This document shows, piece after piece, positions 1 to 9,900 of a stretch of 64,000 nucleotides of DNA. The stretch lies in assembly GCF_947501385.1 (NCBI RefSeq), contig NZ_CANMVP010000001.1:350764-414763 (forward strand). Direction: 5' to 3'. The stretch's first letter is position 1. Each line of letters starts with the position of its first letter. A model generated the notes under the pieces. It ran no database searches and was not told the DNA's origin. It saw only the letters and a list, made by a program, of their open reading frames with translations. The DNA comes from an uncultured Polaribacter sp. (lineage in GTDB: Bacteria; Bacteroidota; Bacteroidia; Flavobacteriales; Flavobacteriaceae). Position numbers and translations under genes: made by a program.

Positions 1-16
1 ATAAAAAGTATAAAAA

Positions 17-48
17 AAAGGATGCTTTTAAATAAAAAGCATCCTTTT
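17..48. terminator. Hairpin terminator
   Basis: A 13-bp perfect stem (AAAGGATGCTTTT at 17-29 and its complement at 35-47) with a short A/T loop, flanked by A-rich sequence on the left and T-rich sequence on the right. It could stop transcription from either side, including the minus-strand gene that ends at 88. Confidence 0.7.
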
Positions 49-87
49 CCGATTAAGTTTAGGGAACCATCTCACTAACCTATCACT

Positions 88-420
88 TTACTCCTTTTCT
101 TTCTCAATTATGTCAGTGTCTTTTAACCAATAACCATCTTTATCAATGTAAACAGTACTAATGATTTCATCAATATTCAATTCTAATTTGTATTGTTCGC
201 TACCATTTACATACGCCTTACTAATGGTAGCAGATGAGTAGTCTTTCTTTACTGCATCAGTAACAGCTTTAGGTAATTTGTCTATATCAATTTCTTTGAA
301 TTCTTCAATCAATGAAACATTGATAATCTCGATTGGTAAAACGTTGTCTGAAAAAGCAAAAGTTGAAAACCCACTTGCTAAAATTGCTACTGTTAAAATT
401 AATTTTTTCATAACCTTCAT
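88..420 (-). CDS. Small secreted PepSY-like protein
   Basis: A 110-residue protein with an N-terminal signal peptide (KKLILTVAILASGFSTFAF) and a short mature part. The stretch IDIDKLPKAVTDAVKKDYSSATISKAYV followed by a YKLELNID strand and a VYIDKDGYWL strand resembles the small periplasmic PepSY-like/DUF2874 proteins common in Bacteroidota, which fold as an alpha-beta unit of unknown function. Translation could start at codon 1 or at the Met at codon 4 (411); the latter gives a more typical MKK signal peptide. It stands alone, with a terminator-like hairpin downstream at 17-48. Function is not known; the family assignment comes from pattern memory only. Confidence 0.75.
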   Translation of the reverse strand: MKVMKKLILTVAILASGFSTFAFSDNVLPIEIINVSLIEEFKEIDIDKLPKAVTDAVKKDYSSATISKAYVNGSEQYKLELNIDEIISTVYIDKDGYWLKDTDIIEKEKE

Positions 421-646
421 GATTTAAATTATTATAAATATTATTATTTACAATCACAATAAAGAAATAAGTGTACCGTGAATAGTTAATAACTATTTTT
501 TAATTATAAATAATTGATTATCAATTATTTATTTTTTAAACATTCCTGCCCTTTAAAATAGCTTCCGTGTAAAAAGTGTATCATCATTTATTCATTGTGT
601 AAAATTTACACAGTTTAAACTAAGTTGAACAAATGATATAAACAAG

Positions 647-672
647 AAAAGTGAAACTTTCGTTTCACTTTT
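647..672 (-). terminator. Terminator of the isocitrate dehydrogenase gene
   Basis: Palindromic hairpin (arm AAAAGTGAAAC, small loop, arm GTTTCACTTTT) 30 bp past the stop of the minus-strand icd gene. Its core is identical to the hairpin at 2311-2340. Confidence 0.75.
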
Positions 673-702
673 CACATTTAATAATAAATACTCAAGGAGT
701 AA

Positions 703-2214
703 CTACTCTCCTTGTCCTAATGAGAATGCTCTTTTGCCATCAAATTCATAAAGGTTCTCTGTTTTAATAACTTCAAAACCTTCATTGTTTAATTTAGATA
801 ATAAAGCAATTACTTTTTCAAATTCTATTGGGTTGTATACTAGTTTCCCTTCAATTTTAGAATCTGTATCTACAAATCTACATCTCCAATGATCTGTACA
901 ATAGGTTTCTTTCATCCCTTCTGGATATACTTTTACACCTCTGTTTGTAATCATTTTTAATTTCATTTTAAAAGAGTCTATGCTAGATAAAGCTTCTCCA
1001 ATAATTTCTGGATTATTGCCTTTCCAATTGACAAAAACATCGACTCCTACTAAAACTTGCTTTTCTTCTTTTCTGGTATATTCTGGAATAACGATTGCTC
1101 CTTTTCCTGATGCTAAATTACTCGCCGGTAATAAATTTGGGTTCTTCCCAAGATTTCCGATTACTAAATGAGCAAACTCACTTGTAGACACTACCTCTTT
1201 TGTAATTGCTTCTTGGTACACATCTGCTGTGTGATATCCTTGTTCTAAAGTAACCAACCATGCATTTTTTATAGTATCTGCTATCTTTGTTTTACCAACA
1301 TGACAGAGCATCATAATGGCAGCGTTTAACAATCCTGAAGGGTTTGCTATTTTTTGTCCTGAAATATCTGGTGCGGAACCGTGTATCGCTTCAAACATAG
1401 CTATATTGGTTCCTATATTTGCTGAACCTGCCATACCCACAGAACCCGCAATTTCTGCCGCGATATCAGAAATAATATCTCCGTATAAATTAGAAGTTAC
1501 AATCACATCATATCTTTCAGGGTGTGCAGCCAATCTTGCCGAACCTATATCTATAATTTCTGAAGTACTTTGAATTTCTGGATACTCTGCAGCGATTTCT
1601 TTAAATACAGTATGAAACAAACCATCAGTCAATTTCATAATATTGTCTTTCACCATGCAGGTTACTTTCTTGCGTCCATAAACTTTTGCATATTCAAAAG
1701 CATACCGAACTATTTTCTCACAACCAGGTCTTGTAATTAACTTTAAACATTGTACTACATCTTGCGTTTGTTGATGTTCTATTCCCGCATATAAATCTTC
1801 TTCATTTTCTCTTACAATTACCACATCCATTCCTGCAAAATTAGTTTCTACATAGGGAGCATATGCATTTACTGGACGTACATTCGCAAATAAACCTAAA
1901 GATTTTCTAAGGGTAACATTTAAGCTTTTATATCCTTTTCCTTGAGGGGTAGTTACAGGTGCTTTTAAAATAATTTTGTTTCTGTTGATGGTTTCCCAAG
2001 CACTTTTTTCTATTCCTGATGAATTTCCAGACAAATAAACTTGCTCGCCTATTTCAATTTTTTCGGGAACAATATTTGCGCCTGCAGCATTTAAAATTTT
2101 TAAAGTTGCATCCATAATTTCGGGACCAATTCCGTCACCATAAGCTACCGCTACTTTGGTAATTGCATTCTGAACTGTCTTGTATTCTTTATGTTGTATT
2201 TGTAGGTTTTCCAT
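703..2214 (-). CDS. icd: Isocitrate dehydrogenase, long (Thermus/Rickettsia-like) type
   Basis: Oxidative decarboxylation of isocitrate to 2-oxoglutarate in the TCA cycle, in the cytoplasm. The N-terminal two thirds is an isocitrate/isopropylmalate dehydrogenase fold: VAVAYGDGIGPEIM at the start, substrate-binding NVTLRKSLGLFANVRPV, RENEEDLYAGIEH, and the metal-binding NLYGDIISDIAAEIAGSVGMA. The GSAPDISGQKIANPSG segment is the usual coenzyme-loop region. About 150 further residues follow (from roughly VLVGVDVFVNWKG), a C-terminal domain known from the 490-500 residue IDHs of Thermus and Rickettsia but absent from the E. coli enzyme. I chose the ATG at 2214 (503 aa) over the ATG at 2256: the extra 14 residues do not resemble the family. 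Coenzyme (NADP or NAD) cannot be settled by eye. Monocistronic, with its own terminator. Confidence 0.88.
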   Translation of the reverse strand: MENLQIQHKEYKTVQNAITKVAVAYGDGIGPEIMDATLKILNAAGANIVPEKIEIGEQVYLSGNSSGIEKSAWETINRNKIILKAPVTTPQGKGYKSLNVTLRKSLGLFANVRPVNAYAPYVETNFAGMDVVIVRENEEDLYAGIEHQQTQDVVQCLKLITRPGCEKIVRYAFEYAKVYGRKKVTCMVKDNIMKLTDGLFHTVFKEIAAEYPEIQSTSEIIDIGSARLAAHPERYDVIVTSNLYGDIISDIAAEIAGSVGMAGSANIGTNIAMFEAIHGSAPDISGQKIANPSGLLNAAIMMLCHVGKTKIADTIKNAWLVTLEQGYHTADVYQEAITKEVVSTSEFAHLVIGNLGKNPNLLPASNLASGKGAIVIPEYTRKEEKQVLVGVDVFVNWKGNNPEIIGEALSSIDSFKMKLKMITNRGVKVYPEGMKETYCTDHWRCRFVDTDSKIEGKLVYNPIEFEKVIALLSKLNNEGFEVIKTENLYEFDGKRAFSLGQGE

Positions 2215-2310
2215 CTGAATTGTTTTGATGTTACAAATATCAACAATAAAGTACATATATTTTTATTTATGTTTTTTATAGATTACATTAATAAAATTTA
2301 TGATTATATA

Positions 2311-2340
2311 CAAAAAGTGAAACTTTCGTTTCACTTTTTG
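2311..2340 (-). terminator. Terminator of the receptor-phytase operon
   Basis: Perfect 30-bp hairpin: arms CAAAAAGTGAAAC (2311-2323) and its complement (2328-2340) around a 4-base loop, 33 bp past the phytase stop. It shares its core with the hairpin at 647-672 that ends the next gene. Confidence 0.8.
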
Positions 2341-2372
2341 TATTAACTCAATAAAGCATCCGTCCTCTTTTT

Positions 2373-3425
2373 TTATTCTAACAATTTTCTAAAATCATAA
2401 AAATAAAAATTTTTTTCATCATTCATAGCCACAAATAATCCGCTTTTAAATGTTTTATTTAAAGGAACTGTCACCACCTCACAGCCATCTGTTGCTGTGG
2501 TAGTTAAATTTATTGATTTTACAAATGCATTTGTTTTTCTATCAAACATGCTAAATTGTCCTTTTTGTTGATCTGATACGATAAGGTAACCGCTATTATT
2601 TTTCATTTTTGCTATCGCAATTCCTTCAATGTCTCGCTCAAATGTTTCGCCACCAAAACAACTAATTTCTTCATTTCCTTTCGAAGGTTCTGCATAATAT
2701 TTTCGAATGCAATGCATTTCATCGGCATAATACACAAAACCTAATTCATTATCTATTGCGATTGCTTCTATTTCTTTTTTACCGCTAAATTTTCCAAATT
2801 TCCGTACCAATTCAATCCTTATAGTATCATTTTCTGAAATTAATTTATATTGATATAAATATCCTTCTTTAGGTCCTGTTTTTCGGCCAACAACAACATA
2901 AAATGCATCATTTAAAATTGATTTATAAAAAGAAATTCCCATAGGAAGTCTATTTTTAAGCTCTTTTTCATCTTTAAAAACAGGAAAACCTCCGTTGTCT
3001 AAAGGTTTTATTTCTGGAATAGAAAAAAGTCTAATTTGTTGTTTTTCTCTTTCTGTAAATACTAAAATATCAGTTTTAGTAGTATCATTTATTTTAAAAC
3101 CATAGGCTACATCTACATTATTTGGTCTTTCTATATTTCTAATCGTCTTTTCTTTAATTATTTTTCCATCTAAATCAAACGCATATATTGCACCGTTGGT
3201 TTCTTTATCAGTGCCAAAAACAATACTTTTTGAAGAATCTGTTGGATGCACCCAAATTGCAGGATCGTCTGTATCATTTAACGTACTTTCTGTAATTACA
3301 TTTGGTGCAATTGGTGTTAATTTACTTCCTTTAGAACATGATAAAAGTAAAAAAAAACCGATTAATGAAGTACTTATATTTTTAATATAGAAATTCACAG
3401 TACTATTATTTTTAAAATATGTCAT
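2373..3425 (-). CDS. Beta-propeller phytase, lipoprotein
   Basis: Hydrolyses phytate (inositol hexakisphosphate) to release phosphate, using Ca2+ in a six-bladed propeller (family knowledge, PF02333). In the sequence: a lipoprotein signal with lipobox FLLLSC (Cys30), then the hallmark DTDDPAIWVHP near residues 51-61, GTDKETNGAIYAFDLDG, RPNNVDVAYG, the DIEGIAIA motif and DQQKGQFSMFDR. Length (350 aa) fits a single-domain enzyme. The lipid anchor suggests attachment to the outer membrane. Its start overlaps the end of the upstream TonB-dependent receptor gene by 14 bp, so the two are co-transcribed and probably translationally coupled. The pairing suggests that the receptor takes up phytate or its products. 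Ends at the hairpin at 2311-2340. Confidence 0.9.
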   Translation of the reverse strand: MTYFKNNSTVNFYIKNISTSLIGFFLLLSCSKGSKLTPIAPNVITESTLNDTDDPAIWVHPTDSSKSIVFGTDKETNGAIYAFDLDGKIIKEKTIRNIERPNNVDVAYGFKINDTTKTDILVFTEREKQQIRLFSIPEIKPLDNGGFPVFKDEKELKNRLPMGISFYKSILNDAFYVVVGRKTGPKEGYLYQYKLISENDTIRIELVRKFGKFSGKKEIEAIAIDNELGFVYYADEMHCIRKYYAEPSKGNEEISCFGGETFERDIEGIAIAKMKNNSGYLIVSDQQKGQFSMFDRKTNAFVKSINLTTTATDGCEVVTVPLNKTFKSGLFVAMNDEKNFYFYDFRKLLE

Positions 3426-6252
3426 ATTTCAATCCTAAAGTTATTCTTCTTCCATAATACTCTATTTGCATTGTTCGCTCTCTTATTCCTTGGAAGTATC
3501 GCAAAGGTTGATTGGTAATATTGTTTACATCCGCATAAATTGATAGATTCTTATTAATTGTAAACGTAGTATTAAAATCTAAGAAAAATTGTCTGCCATA
3601 ATAGCGATCTTCAAAACTATTCCCTCCTATTTCATCTATGTAAGAATCTGAAAAATTCGCAGAAATTCTTGCACTAAATTTTTTATCTGCATATCCTAAC
3701 GAACCATTAAACATATTTGGTGTTGTATTTGGTAAATCTAAATCGTTTCTTTCTTCTCCATCTTCATTCCGAATTCCGCTCGCATCAGAAGTCAAATATG
3801 TATAATTTAAATAAATGCTAATATTTTTCAAGAATCCTGGTAAAAAATCTAATTTTCTTTGCAATGCTAATTCTATTCCAAATATAGAAGCAGTATCGCC
3901 ATTTAAAGGTTGGTAAACTTCAAAACCTGTTGTATTTGGCCCGAATTCACCTGTTGTATTTACCGATTGAAAGGTATACACAAAGTCATTAATTTTTTTA
4001 TAAAATAAACCTCCAGAAAGCAACCCAACATTATCAAAATAAGTTTCAGCCATAAAATCGAAATTCATAGAAGTTGTAGGTTCTAAATCTGGGTTTCCAA
4101 GGTATATTTCTTCGTCTCCCGTAACAATATCTAAAGTTGGTGTAATATCTACATAATTAGGTCTTGCTAAAGTATTTGTCCACGCAAATCTAAATACGGT
4201 ATTTTTTGATATGTCATATTTAAAATGGATTCCTGGCATTAGATTAGAATATGAATTTTCTCTAGTAATTGTTCCGTCTAATTCATCTTCGTTTAAAATA
4301 TTATTTCCTGTTGCTGTTAAGTTTGTTTGCTCAAAACGCACACCAACCAAAACACTTAATTTGTCTGATAATTGTTGATTTGTCATCACATAAGCCGCCC
4401 AAACATTTTCTTCAACTTTGTAATTTGCTCTTAGAAACTCATCTGAGACAGTACTTCCATCTACTAAATTTAAACCTCCTAACCATTTTTCGTCAGCAAA
4501 AATACCTTGTTGATATTGGCTTCCCGCTTGATAATCTGAATCGGAATATACTGTAGTTGGAATGGCGCCCAAATTAGGAGCTATTGGTGCTAAATCATAT
4601 TCAAAAAAATCATTCTCTCTTACTTTATTTTTAAAACGACCTCTTGCTCCAAATTTTATAAAACCATCTCCTTTTCCAAAGAAATCTGAAGGCAATTCAA
4701 AATTGATAAACGTGTTAAAATCTTCTTCTTCTGTATATTGATTTTCTTCTGTAATTTCACCGAACCCAAAATTTGAAACATCATTAAAATCTGATGCATT
4801 TGCGGCGGTAAATAGTGGAAATCTTGGATTCGAAATATCGTTATCAATTATATATTCAGATTCAAACTCTGCATATCGTTCATTTAGTCTTTCTTCGGAT
4901 GCTTTTGCAAAAGAAGTCATCCAGTCGATTTTTAATTTTCCTGAAACGTGATTTCCTCCAAAGCTATAATTTTGCATTCTTTGGTCTTCCAAACGTCTGT
5001 TTTTGTTTCTATTATTATCTATACCTCCTTTAGATTGTCTTTTTATTGCTACAGGAAACCTCGTTGGCGTATTATTAGTCAATGTAAAATCGCCCATATT
5101 AATATCTTCTGCATCTAAAATTTCTTGTTCTAATCGAAAACGATTTTCACGATCGTCTCTCCAATTGTACATCGTTTTTAAGTACATATTATTATTATCA
5201 TTAATTTGATAATCGAAATTTGCAGAAAAACTTCTACGGATTCTTTGCACTAAATATTTTCTTTGTTCAAATACATCTGTATAAGGGTTTACATCAATTT
5301 CAACTTCGTCTGTACCGTCAAAATAACCGAATTCATCTGTCCACTCTGCCTCAACATTATCAGAACCAAAATCATTGTCGTTTACAGTTGCAGAAATCAT
5401 CCACCCAAATTTTTTATCTTTTGTTCGATCTCCTACTAAAAACGAACCGTTTAAGATTCTTTTGTTTGTAATTGTATTTAGACCCGAACCAGCTGTAGTA
5501 GACAATCGAAAATTTTGTGGAGCTGTTCTTGTAATTAAATTTACAGAACCACCCAATGCATCTGCATCCATATCTGGAGTTACTGCTTTATTTACTTGAA
5601 TAGATTGTATCATGTCAGACGGAATTAAATCCATCTGAATATTTCTATTATCTCCTTCTGCGGAAGGTATTCTACTTCCGTTTAAAGTCACAGAATTTAA
5701 TTGAGGTGACAGCCCTCTAATAATAATATTTCTTGCTTCTCCTTGATCTACTTGCATTGTAATTCCTGGAATTCTTTTTACAGCGTCTCCAATGTTTGCA
5801 TCTGGAAATTTACCAATTTGATCCATAGAAACCACATTGGTAATATTTAAATTATTCTTTTGTGTATTCAACGCTTTAGATTGCCCTCCTAATCTGTAAG
5901 ATTTAATTTGAATAACACCTAATTCGATACTTCCTGATTTTAATTGAAACTCAACATTTACAGTTTCATTTTCTCTAACGACAACTTCTTTCGTTATATC
6001 GTTATATCCTAAATAGGTAACTTTAATAGTATGTTTTCCTACAGGAACAGCTATGATGGTAAACTTTCCGTTAAAATCTGAAATGTCACCTTTATTTAAG
6101 GATACTACAGCAATATTTGCTCCTGGAACATAAATTCCATTCTCGTCGGTAATAAAACCTTTAATGTTTCCTGTTTGTGCTACTGATTTAAAAGAAAAAA
6201 ACGATAAACATATCGTTAGAAAGAATAGTTGAAAGATGTTTTTTTGTTTCAT
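3412..6252 (-). CDS. TonB-dependent receptor, probably for phytate or its products
   Basis: Outer-membrane active transporter, 946 residues. Order of parts: signal peptide ending near SVAQ; a carboxypeptidase-regulatory-like beta-sandwich (GNIKGFITDENGIYVPGANIAV... to VEF, about residues 28-108); a plug domain (KFPDANIGDAVKRIPGITMQ, IIIRGLSPQLNSVTLNG, DADALGGSVNLITR); then a long beta-barrel ending in a strand with terminal Phe (GLKYDIF). This is the Bacteroidota 'TonB-dependent receptor with CarbopepD_reg_2' layout; no SusD partner is next to it. It is followed with a 14-bp overlap by a beta-propeller phytase, the only substrate clue. The ATG at 6252 precedes a classic signal peptide. Confidence 0.9.
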   Translation of the reverse strand: MKQKNIFQLFFLTICLSFFSFKSVAQTGNIKGFITDENGIYVPGANIAVVSLNKGDISDFNGKFTIIAVPVGKHTIKVTYLGYNDITKEVVVRENETVNVEFQLKSGSIELGVIQIKSYRLGGQSKALNTQKNNLNITNVVSMDQIGKFPDANIGDAVKRIPGITMQVDQGEARNIIIRGLSPQLNSVTLNGSRIPSAEGDNRNIQMDLIPSDMIQSIQVNKAVTPDMDADALGGSVNLITRTAPQNFRLSTTAGSGLNTITNKRILNGSFLVGDRTKDKKFGWMISATVNDNDFGSDNVEAEWTDEFGYFDGTDEVEIDVNPYTDVFEQRKYLVQRIRRSFSANFDYQINDNNNMYLKTMYNWRDDRENRFRLEQEILDAEDINMGDFTLTNNTPTRFPVAIKRQSKGGIDNNRNKNRRLEDQRMQNYSFGGNHVSGKLKIDWMTSFAKASEERLNERYAEFESEYIIDNDISNPRFPLFTAANASDFNDVSNFGFGEITEENQYTEEEDFNTFINFELPSDFFGKGDGFIKFGARGRFKNKVRENDFFEYDLAPIAPNLGAIPTTVYSDSDYQAGSQYQQGIFADEKWLGGLNLVDGSTVSDEFLRANYKVEENVWAAYVMTNQQLSDKLSVLVGVRFEQTNLTATGNNILNEDELDGTITRENSYSNLMPGIHFKYDISKNTVFRFAWTNTLARPNYVDITPTLDIVTGDEEIYLGNPDLEPTTSMNFDFMAETYFDNVGLLSGGLFYKKINDFVYTFQSVNTTGEFGPNTTGFEVYQPLNGDTASIFGIELALQRKLDFLPGFLKNISIYLNYTYLTSDASGIRNEDGEERNDLDLPNTTPNMFNGSLGYADKKFSARISANFSDSYIDEIGGNSFEDRYYGRQFFLDFNTTFTINKNLSIYADVNNITNQPLRYFQGIRERTMQIEYYGRRITLGLKYDIF

Positions 6253-6472
6253 TTTTTTTGTGATTTATCCATCACAAAATTATGTATATGATTGGTTTTT
6301 AATGATTAACTAAATGAAAAGAAAAAGCTAAATTTTAAACTAAAAAGAGTTTGTTTAACTTTTAGTTAAACAAAAATTTACGCTAAATTAAAATGATACA
6401 AATTGCGTAAATTAAGTGCTACAAATAGAAAATAATAAACAAAAGAAATAGATGAAAAAGCTCTTTAAACGA

Positions 6473-6498
6473 AAAGACTGCCTTTTCAGACAGTCTTT
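6473..6498 (-). terminator. Terminator of the DUF3467 gene
   Basis: Hairpin with arms AAAGACTG and CAGTCTTT just after the stop of the minus-strand gene at 6506. The short T tract follows only on the minus strand. Confidence 0.6.
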
Positions 6499-6505
6499 AC
6501 TAATT

Positions 6506-6817
6506 TTATGCTTGTCCTGTAGGCCCAAAATTCATGGGAATTGGAGGTTGTTCATAATCTTTAATCTCACCATTGGCTTGTTCAAATTTTCGAACATTGT
6601 CTGCTAGTGCTTTTGATAGCCTTTTAGCATGTTGTGGTGTTAAAATAATTCTAGATTTTACTTTTGCCTTGGGTACTCCTGGCATAATATTTATAAAATC
6701 TACAATAAATTCTGATACTGAATGATTTATAATTGCCAAATTAGAATAGGTTCCTTCTGCAATTTCTTGGTCTAATTCTATATTTAATTGACCGTCTTTG
6801 TTTTGATTTTCTTCCAT
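6506..6817 (-). CDS. DUF3467 family protein
   Basis: A 103-residue acidic, soluble protein with no signal peptide. The central part (GTYSNLAIINHSVSEFIVDFINIMPGVPKAKVKSRIILTPQHAKRL) is the signature of DUF3467, a family found next to rpoC in many Bacteroidota; the role is unknown. It lies downstream of rpoC, but a strong terminator (6895-6921) and a palindromic repeat (6831-6890) separate them, so it may depend on read-through or on a promoter in the 113-bp gap. The C-terminal tail (EQPPIPMNFGPTGQA) is proline-rich. Confidence 0.85.
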   Translation of the reverse strand: MEENQNKDGQLNIELDQEIAEGTYSNLAIINHSVSEFIVDFINIMPGVPKAKVKSRIILTPQHAKRLSKALADNVRKFEQANGEIKDYEQPPIPMNFGPTGQA

Positions 6818-6830
6818 TTTAATACACTTT

Positions 6831-6890
6831 GTCTGGCCGAGCGCAGTCGAGACCTAAATTATAAACCTCTCGACTGCGCTCGAGGAGACA
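6831..6890. repeat. Palindromic intergenic repeat, copy 1
   Basis: About 60 bp with 15-base inverted arms CGAGCGCAGTCGAGA and its complement around an AT-rich centre, bounded by GTCTGG on the left and GGAGAC on the right. Related copies lie at 35031-35086 (orientation flipped) and 47739-47808. Located between DUF3467 and the rpoC terminator. Confidence 0.85.
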
Positions 6891-6894
6891 TAAA

Positions 6895-6921
6895 AAAAGC
6901 CTCTAAAATTTAGAGGCTTTT
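6895..6921 (-). terminator. Terminator of rpoC
   Basis: Strong intrinsic terminator on the minus strand: stem AAAAGCCTCTAAA with its complement, followed by seven T residues, starting 10 bp after the rpoC stop. It closes the whole tuf-to-rpoC transcript. Confidence 0.88.
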
Positions 6922-6930
6922 CATTTTATA

Positions 6931-9900
6931 TTAGAAACTTTGTTCTATTTCATCTTTTGGTCCAACCAAAATTTTATCATAAGCTCTCATTCCTGTTCCT
7001 GCTGGAATTTTCTTACCAACAATTACATTTTCTTTTAAGCCTTCTAAAGTATCTATTTTACCACTTACAGCAGCTTCATTTAATACTTTTGTAGTCTCTT
7101 GGAAAGAAGCTGCAGAAATAAACGATTTGGTTTGTAGTGATGCTCTTGTAATACCTTGTAAAACTTGTTCAGCTGTTGCTGGTTTTGCATCTCTAGCTTC
7201 CACTAAATTCTTATCGTTTCTTCTTAGTAAAGAATTTTCATCTCTTAATTGACGAGCAGATACAATCTGTCCTTCTTTTAAGTTTTCTGAATCTCCTGCA
7301 TTTTCAACAACTTTCATTCCGTAAATTGCGTCATTGTCTTTGATAAAGTCAATTTTATGAATTAATTGATTCTCTAAAAATAAAGTATCTCCAGAATCTA
7401 TAATCTTCACTTTACGCATCATTTGACGTACCACAACTTCGAAATGCTTATCATTAATTTTCACACCCTGTAAACGATATACTTCTTGTATTTCATTTAC
7501 TAAGTATTCTTGAACTGCAGACGGTCCTTTAATTCTTAAAATATCTGAAGGAGTTGTTGCTCCGTCTGATAATGGCATGCCTGCTTTGATAAAGTCATTT
7601 TCTTGAACTAAAATCTGGTTCGAAAGTTTTACTAAATACTTGCTAATGTCTCCAGTCTTAGATTCAACAATAATTTCTCTATTACCACGCTTAATTTTAC
7701 CAAAAGATACAACACCATCAATTTCTGAAACAACAGATGGGTTAGAAGGGTTACGTGCTTCGAATAACTCTGTTACACGCGGTAAACCTCCAGTAATATC
7801 TCCTGCTTTACCAGATTTTCTTGGTATTTTAACTAAAGTATGTCCTTGCTCAACAGCGTCTCCATCACTTACCATTAAGTGTGCTCCAACAGGTAAACTA
7901 TAAGAACGTAATGCATTACCATCTTTATCTTCAATAATTAATGAAGCAATGATTTTTTTGTTCTTAGAATCGGTCATTACTTTCTCTTGGAAACCAGTTT
8001 GCTCATCAACTTCAACAGAGTAGTTCATACCTTGTTCTAAGTTGTCAAACTTCACTTTTCCAGCAAATTCAGAAACAATCACACCGTTAAATGGATCCCA
8101 TTGTACAATTACATCTCCTTTTTTGATCGATTTTCTTTCTTTATCAAAAATAACAGAACCGTAAGGTATAATGTTTGTACTCTGCGTAATTCCTGTCTTC
8201 TTATCTATAATTTTAATTTCTGCTGTTCTAGAAATAACAATGTCAGTATCCTTACCATCATTATCTTTCCCAACTACAGTTCTTAAATCTTCTATCTTAA
8301 CAGTTCCATCAAACTTAGCTATTAACTTATTGTCTTCAGAAATGTTCCCTGCAACCCCACCAACGTGGAATGTACGAAGTGTTAACTGTGTACCAGGCTC
8401 TCCAATAGATTGTGCTGCAATGACACCCACTGCTTCACCAATTTGTACTTTATTAAGAGTCGATAAACTTTGGCCATAACATTTTGCACAAATACCTTTT
8501 GAAGATTCACATGTTAATGCAGATCTTACTTGTACTCCATCAATACCAGAAGCTTGAACCGCTTGTGCTAATTGATGTGTAATTGGTTGATTTGCTGCTA
8601 TAATTAGTTCGTCTGTTAAAGGATGATAAACATCTTGTAAACAAACACGTCCTTCAATTCTATCTGCTAAAGATTCTACAATCTCATCATTTTTCTTTAA
8701 GGCAGCAACCTCTAACCCTCTTAACGTACCACAATCTTCTTCATTAATGATCACATCTTGAGAAACATCAACCAATCTACGTGTTAAGTACCCTGCATCT
8801 GCCGTTTTTAAAGCGGTATCTGCCAATCCTTTACGCGCACCGTGTGTAGAGATAAAGTATTCAAGAATAGATAAACCTTCCTTAAAGTTAGAAAGAATAG
8901 GATTCTCAATAATTTCACCACCTCCAGCAGTAGACTTTTTAGGTTTTGCCATCAATCCACGCATACCAGTTAACTGACGAATCTGTTCTTTAGAACCCCT
9001 TGCACCAGAATCAAGCATCATATATACTGAGTTGAAACCTTGTTGGTCTTCACGTAAATTTTTCATAGATAATTCAGTTAATCTGTTATTGGTAGATCCC
9101 CAAACATCAATTACCTGATTGTAACGCTCTTTTTGCGTTAACATACCCATGTTATAATTTCCTACAATGATGTCCACTTCTTTATTAGCTTTATCAATCA
9201 TAGATTGTTTTTCAACTGGAATAATAATATCCCCTAATGAAAATGATAAACCACCTTGGAAGGCAAATTTATATCCCATGTTTTTTATCTCATCTAAAAA
9301 TTCACCTGTTGTAGGAATGTCTGTAGCTTTTAAAATACCACCAATAATTCCACGTAAGTTCTTTTTAGTCAATACTTCATTAATATAACCAGCCGCAGGA
9401 GGTACAACTTCATTAAATAAAACTCTACCAACTGTAGTTTTTATAATTTTAGTTACTTGCGCTCCGTTCTCGTCAATATCTTGAGTTCTTACTTTAATAC
9501 CAGCATTTAAGTCTACCATTTCTTCGTTAAAAGCAATGGTTACTTCTTCAGGTGAATAGAAAGTTAATCCTTCTCCTTTAATTGGTACTGTTGGAGTAGA
9601 AATTCTTTCTTTTGTCATATAGTATAAACCCAATACCATATCCTGAGAAGGAACTGTTACTGGTGCACCATTTGCAGGATTTAAGATATTATGAGAAGCC
9701 AACATTAATATTTGTGCTTCTAAAATAGCTTCTGGCCCTAATGGTAAGTGAACCGCCATTTGATCTCCATCAAAATCGGCATTAAATGCAGAACAAGAAA
9801 GTGGATGTAATTGAATTGCTTTTCCTTCAATTAATTTTGGCTGAAATGCCTGTATACCTAGTCTGTGTAAAGTAGGTGCTCTGTTTAATAAAACAGGGTG

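Noticed and set aside
647..2340. parS sites (GTGAAAC/GTTTCAC palindromes)
   Set aside because: parS is TGTTTCACGTGAAACA with half-sites in the opposite order; here GTGAAAC comes first with a loop, and both lie at gene ends as terminators.
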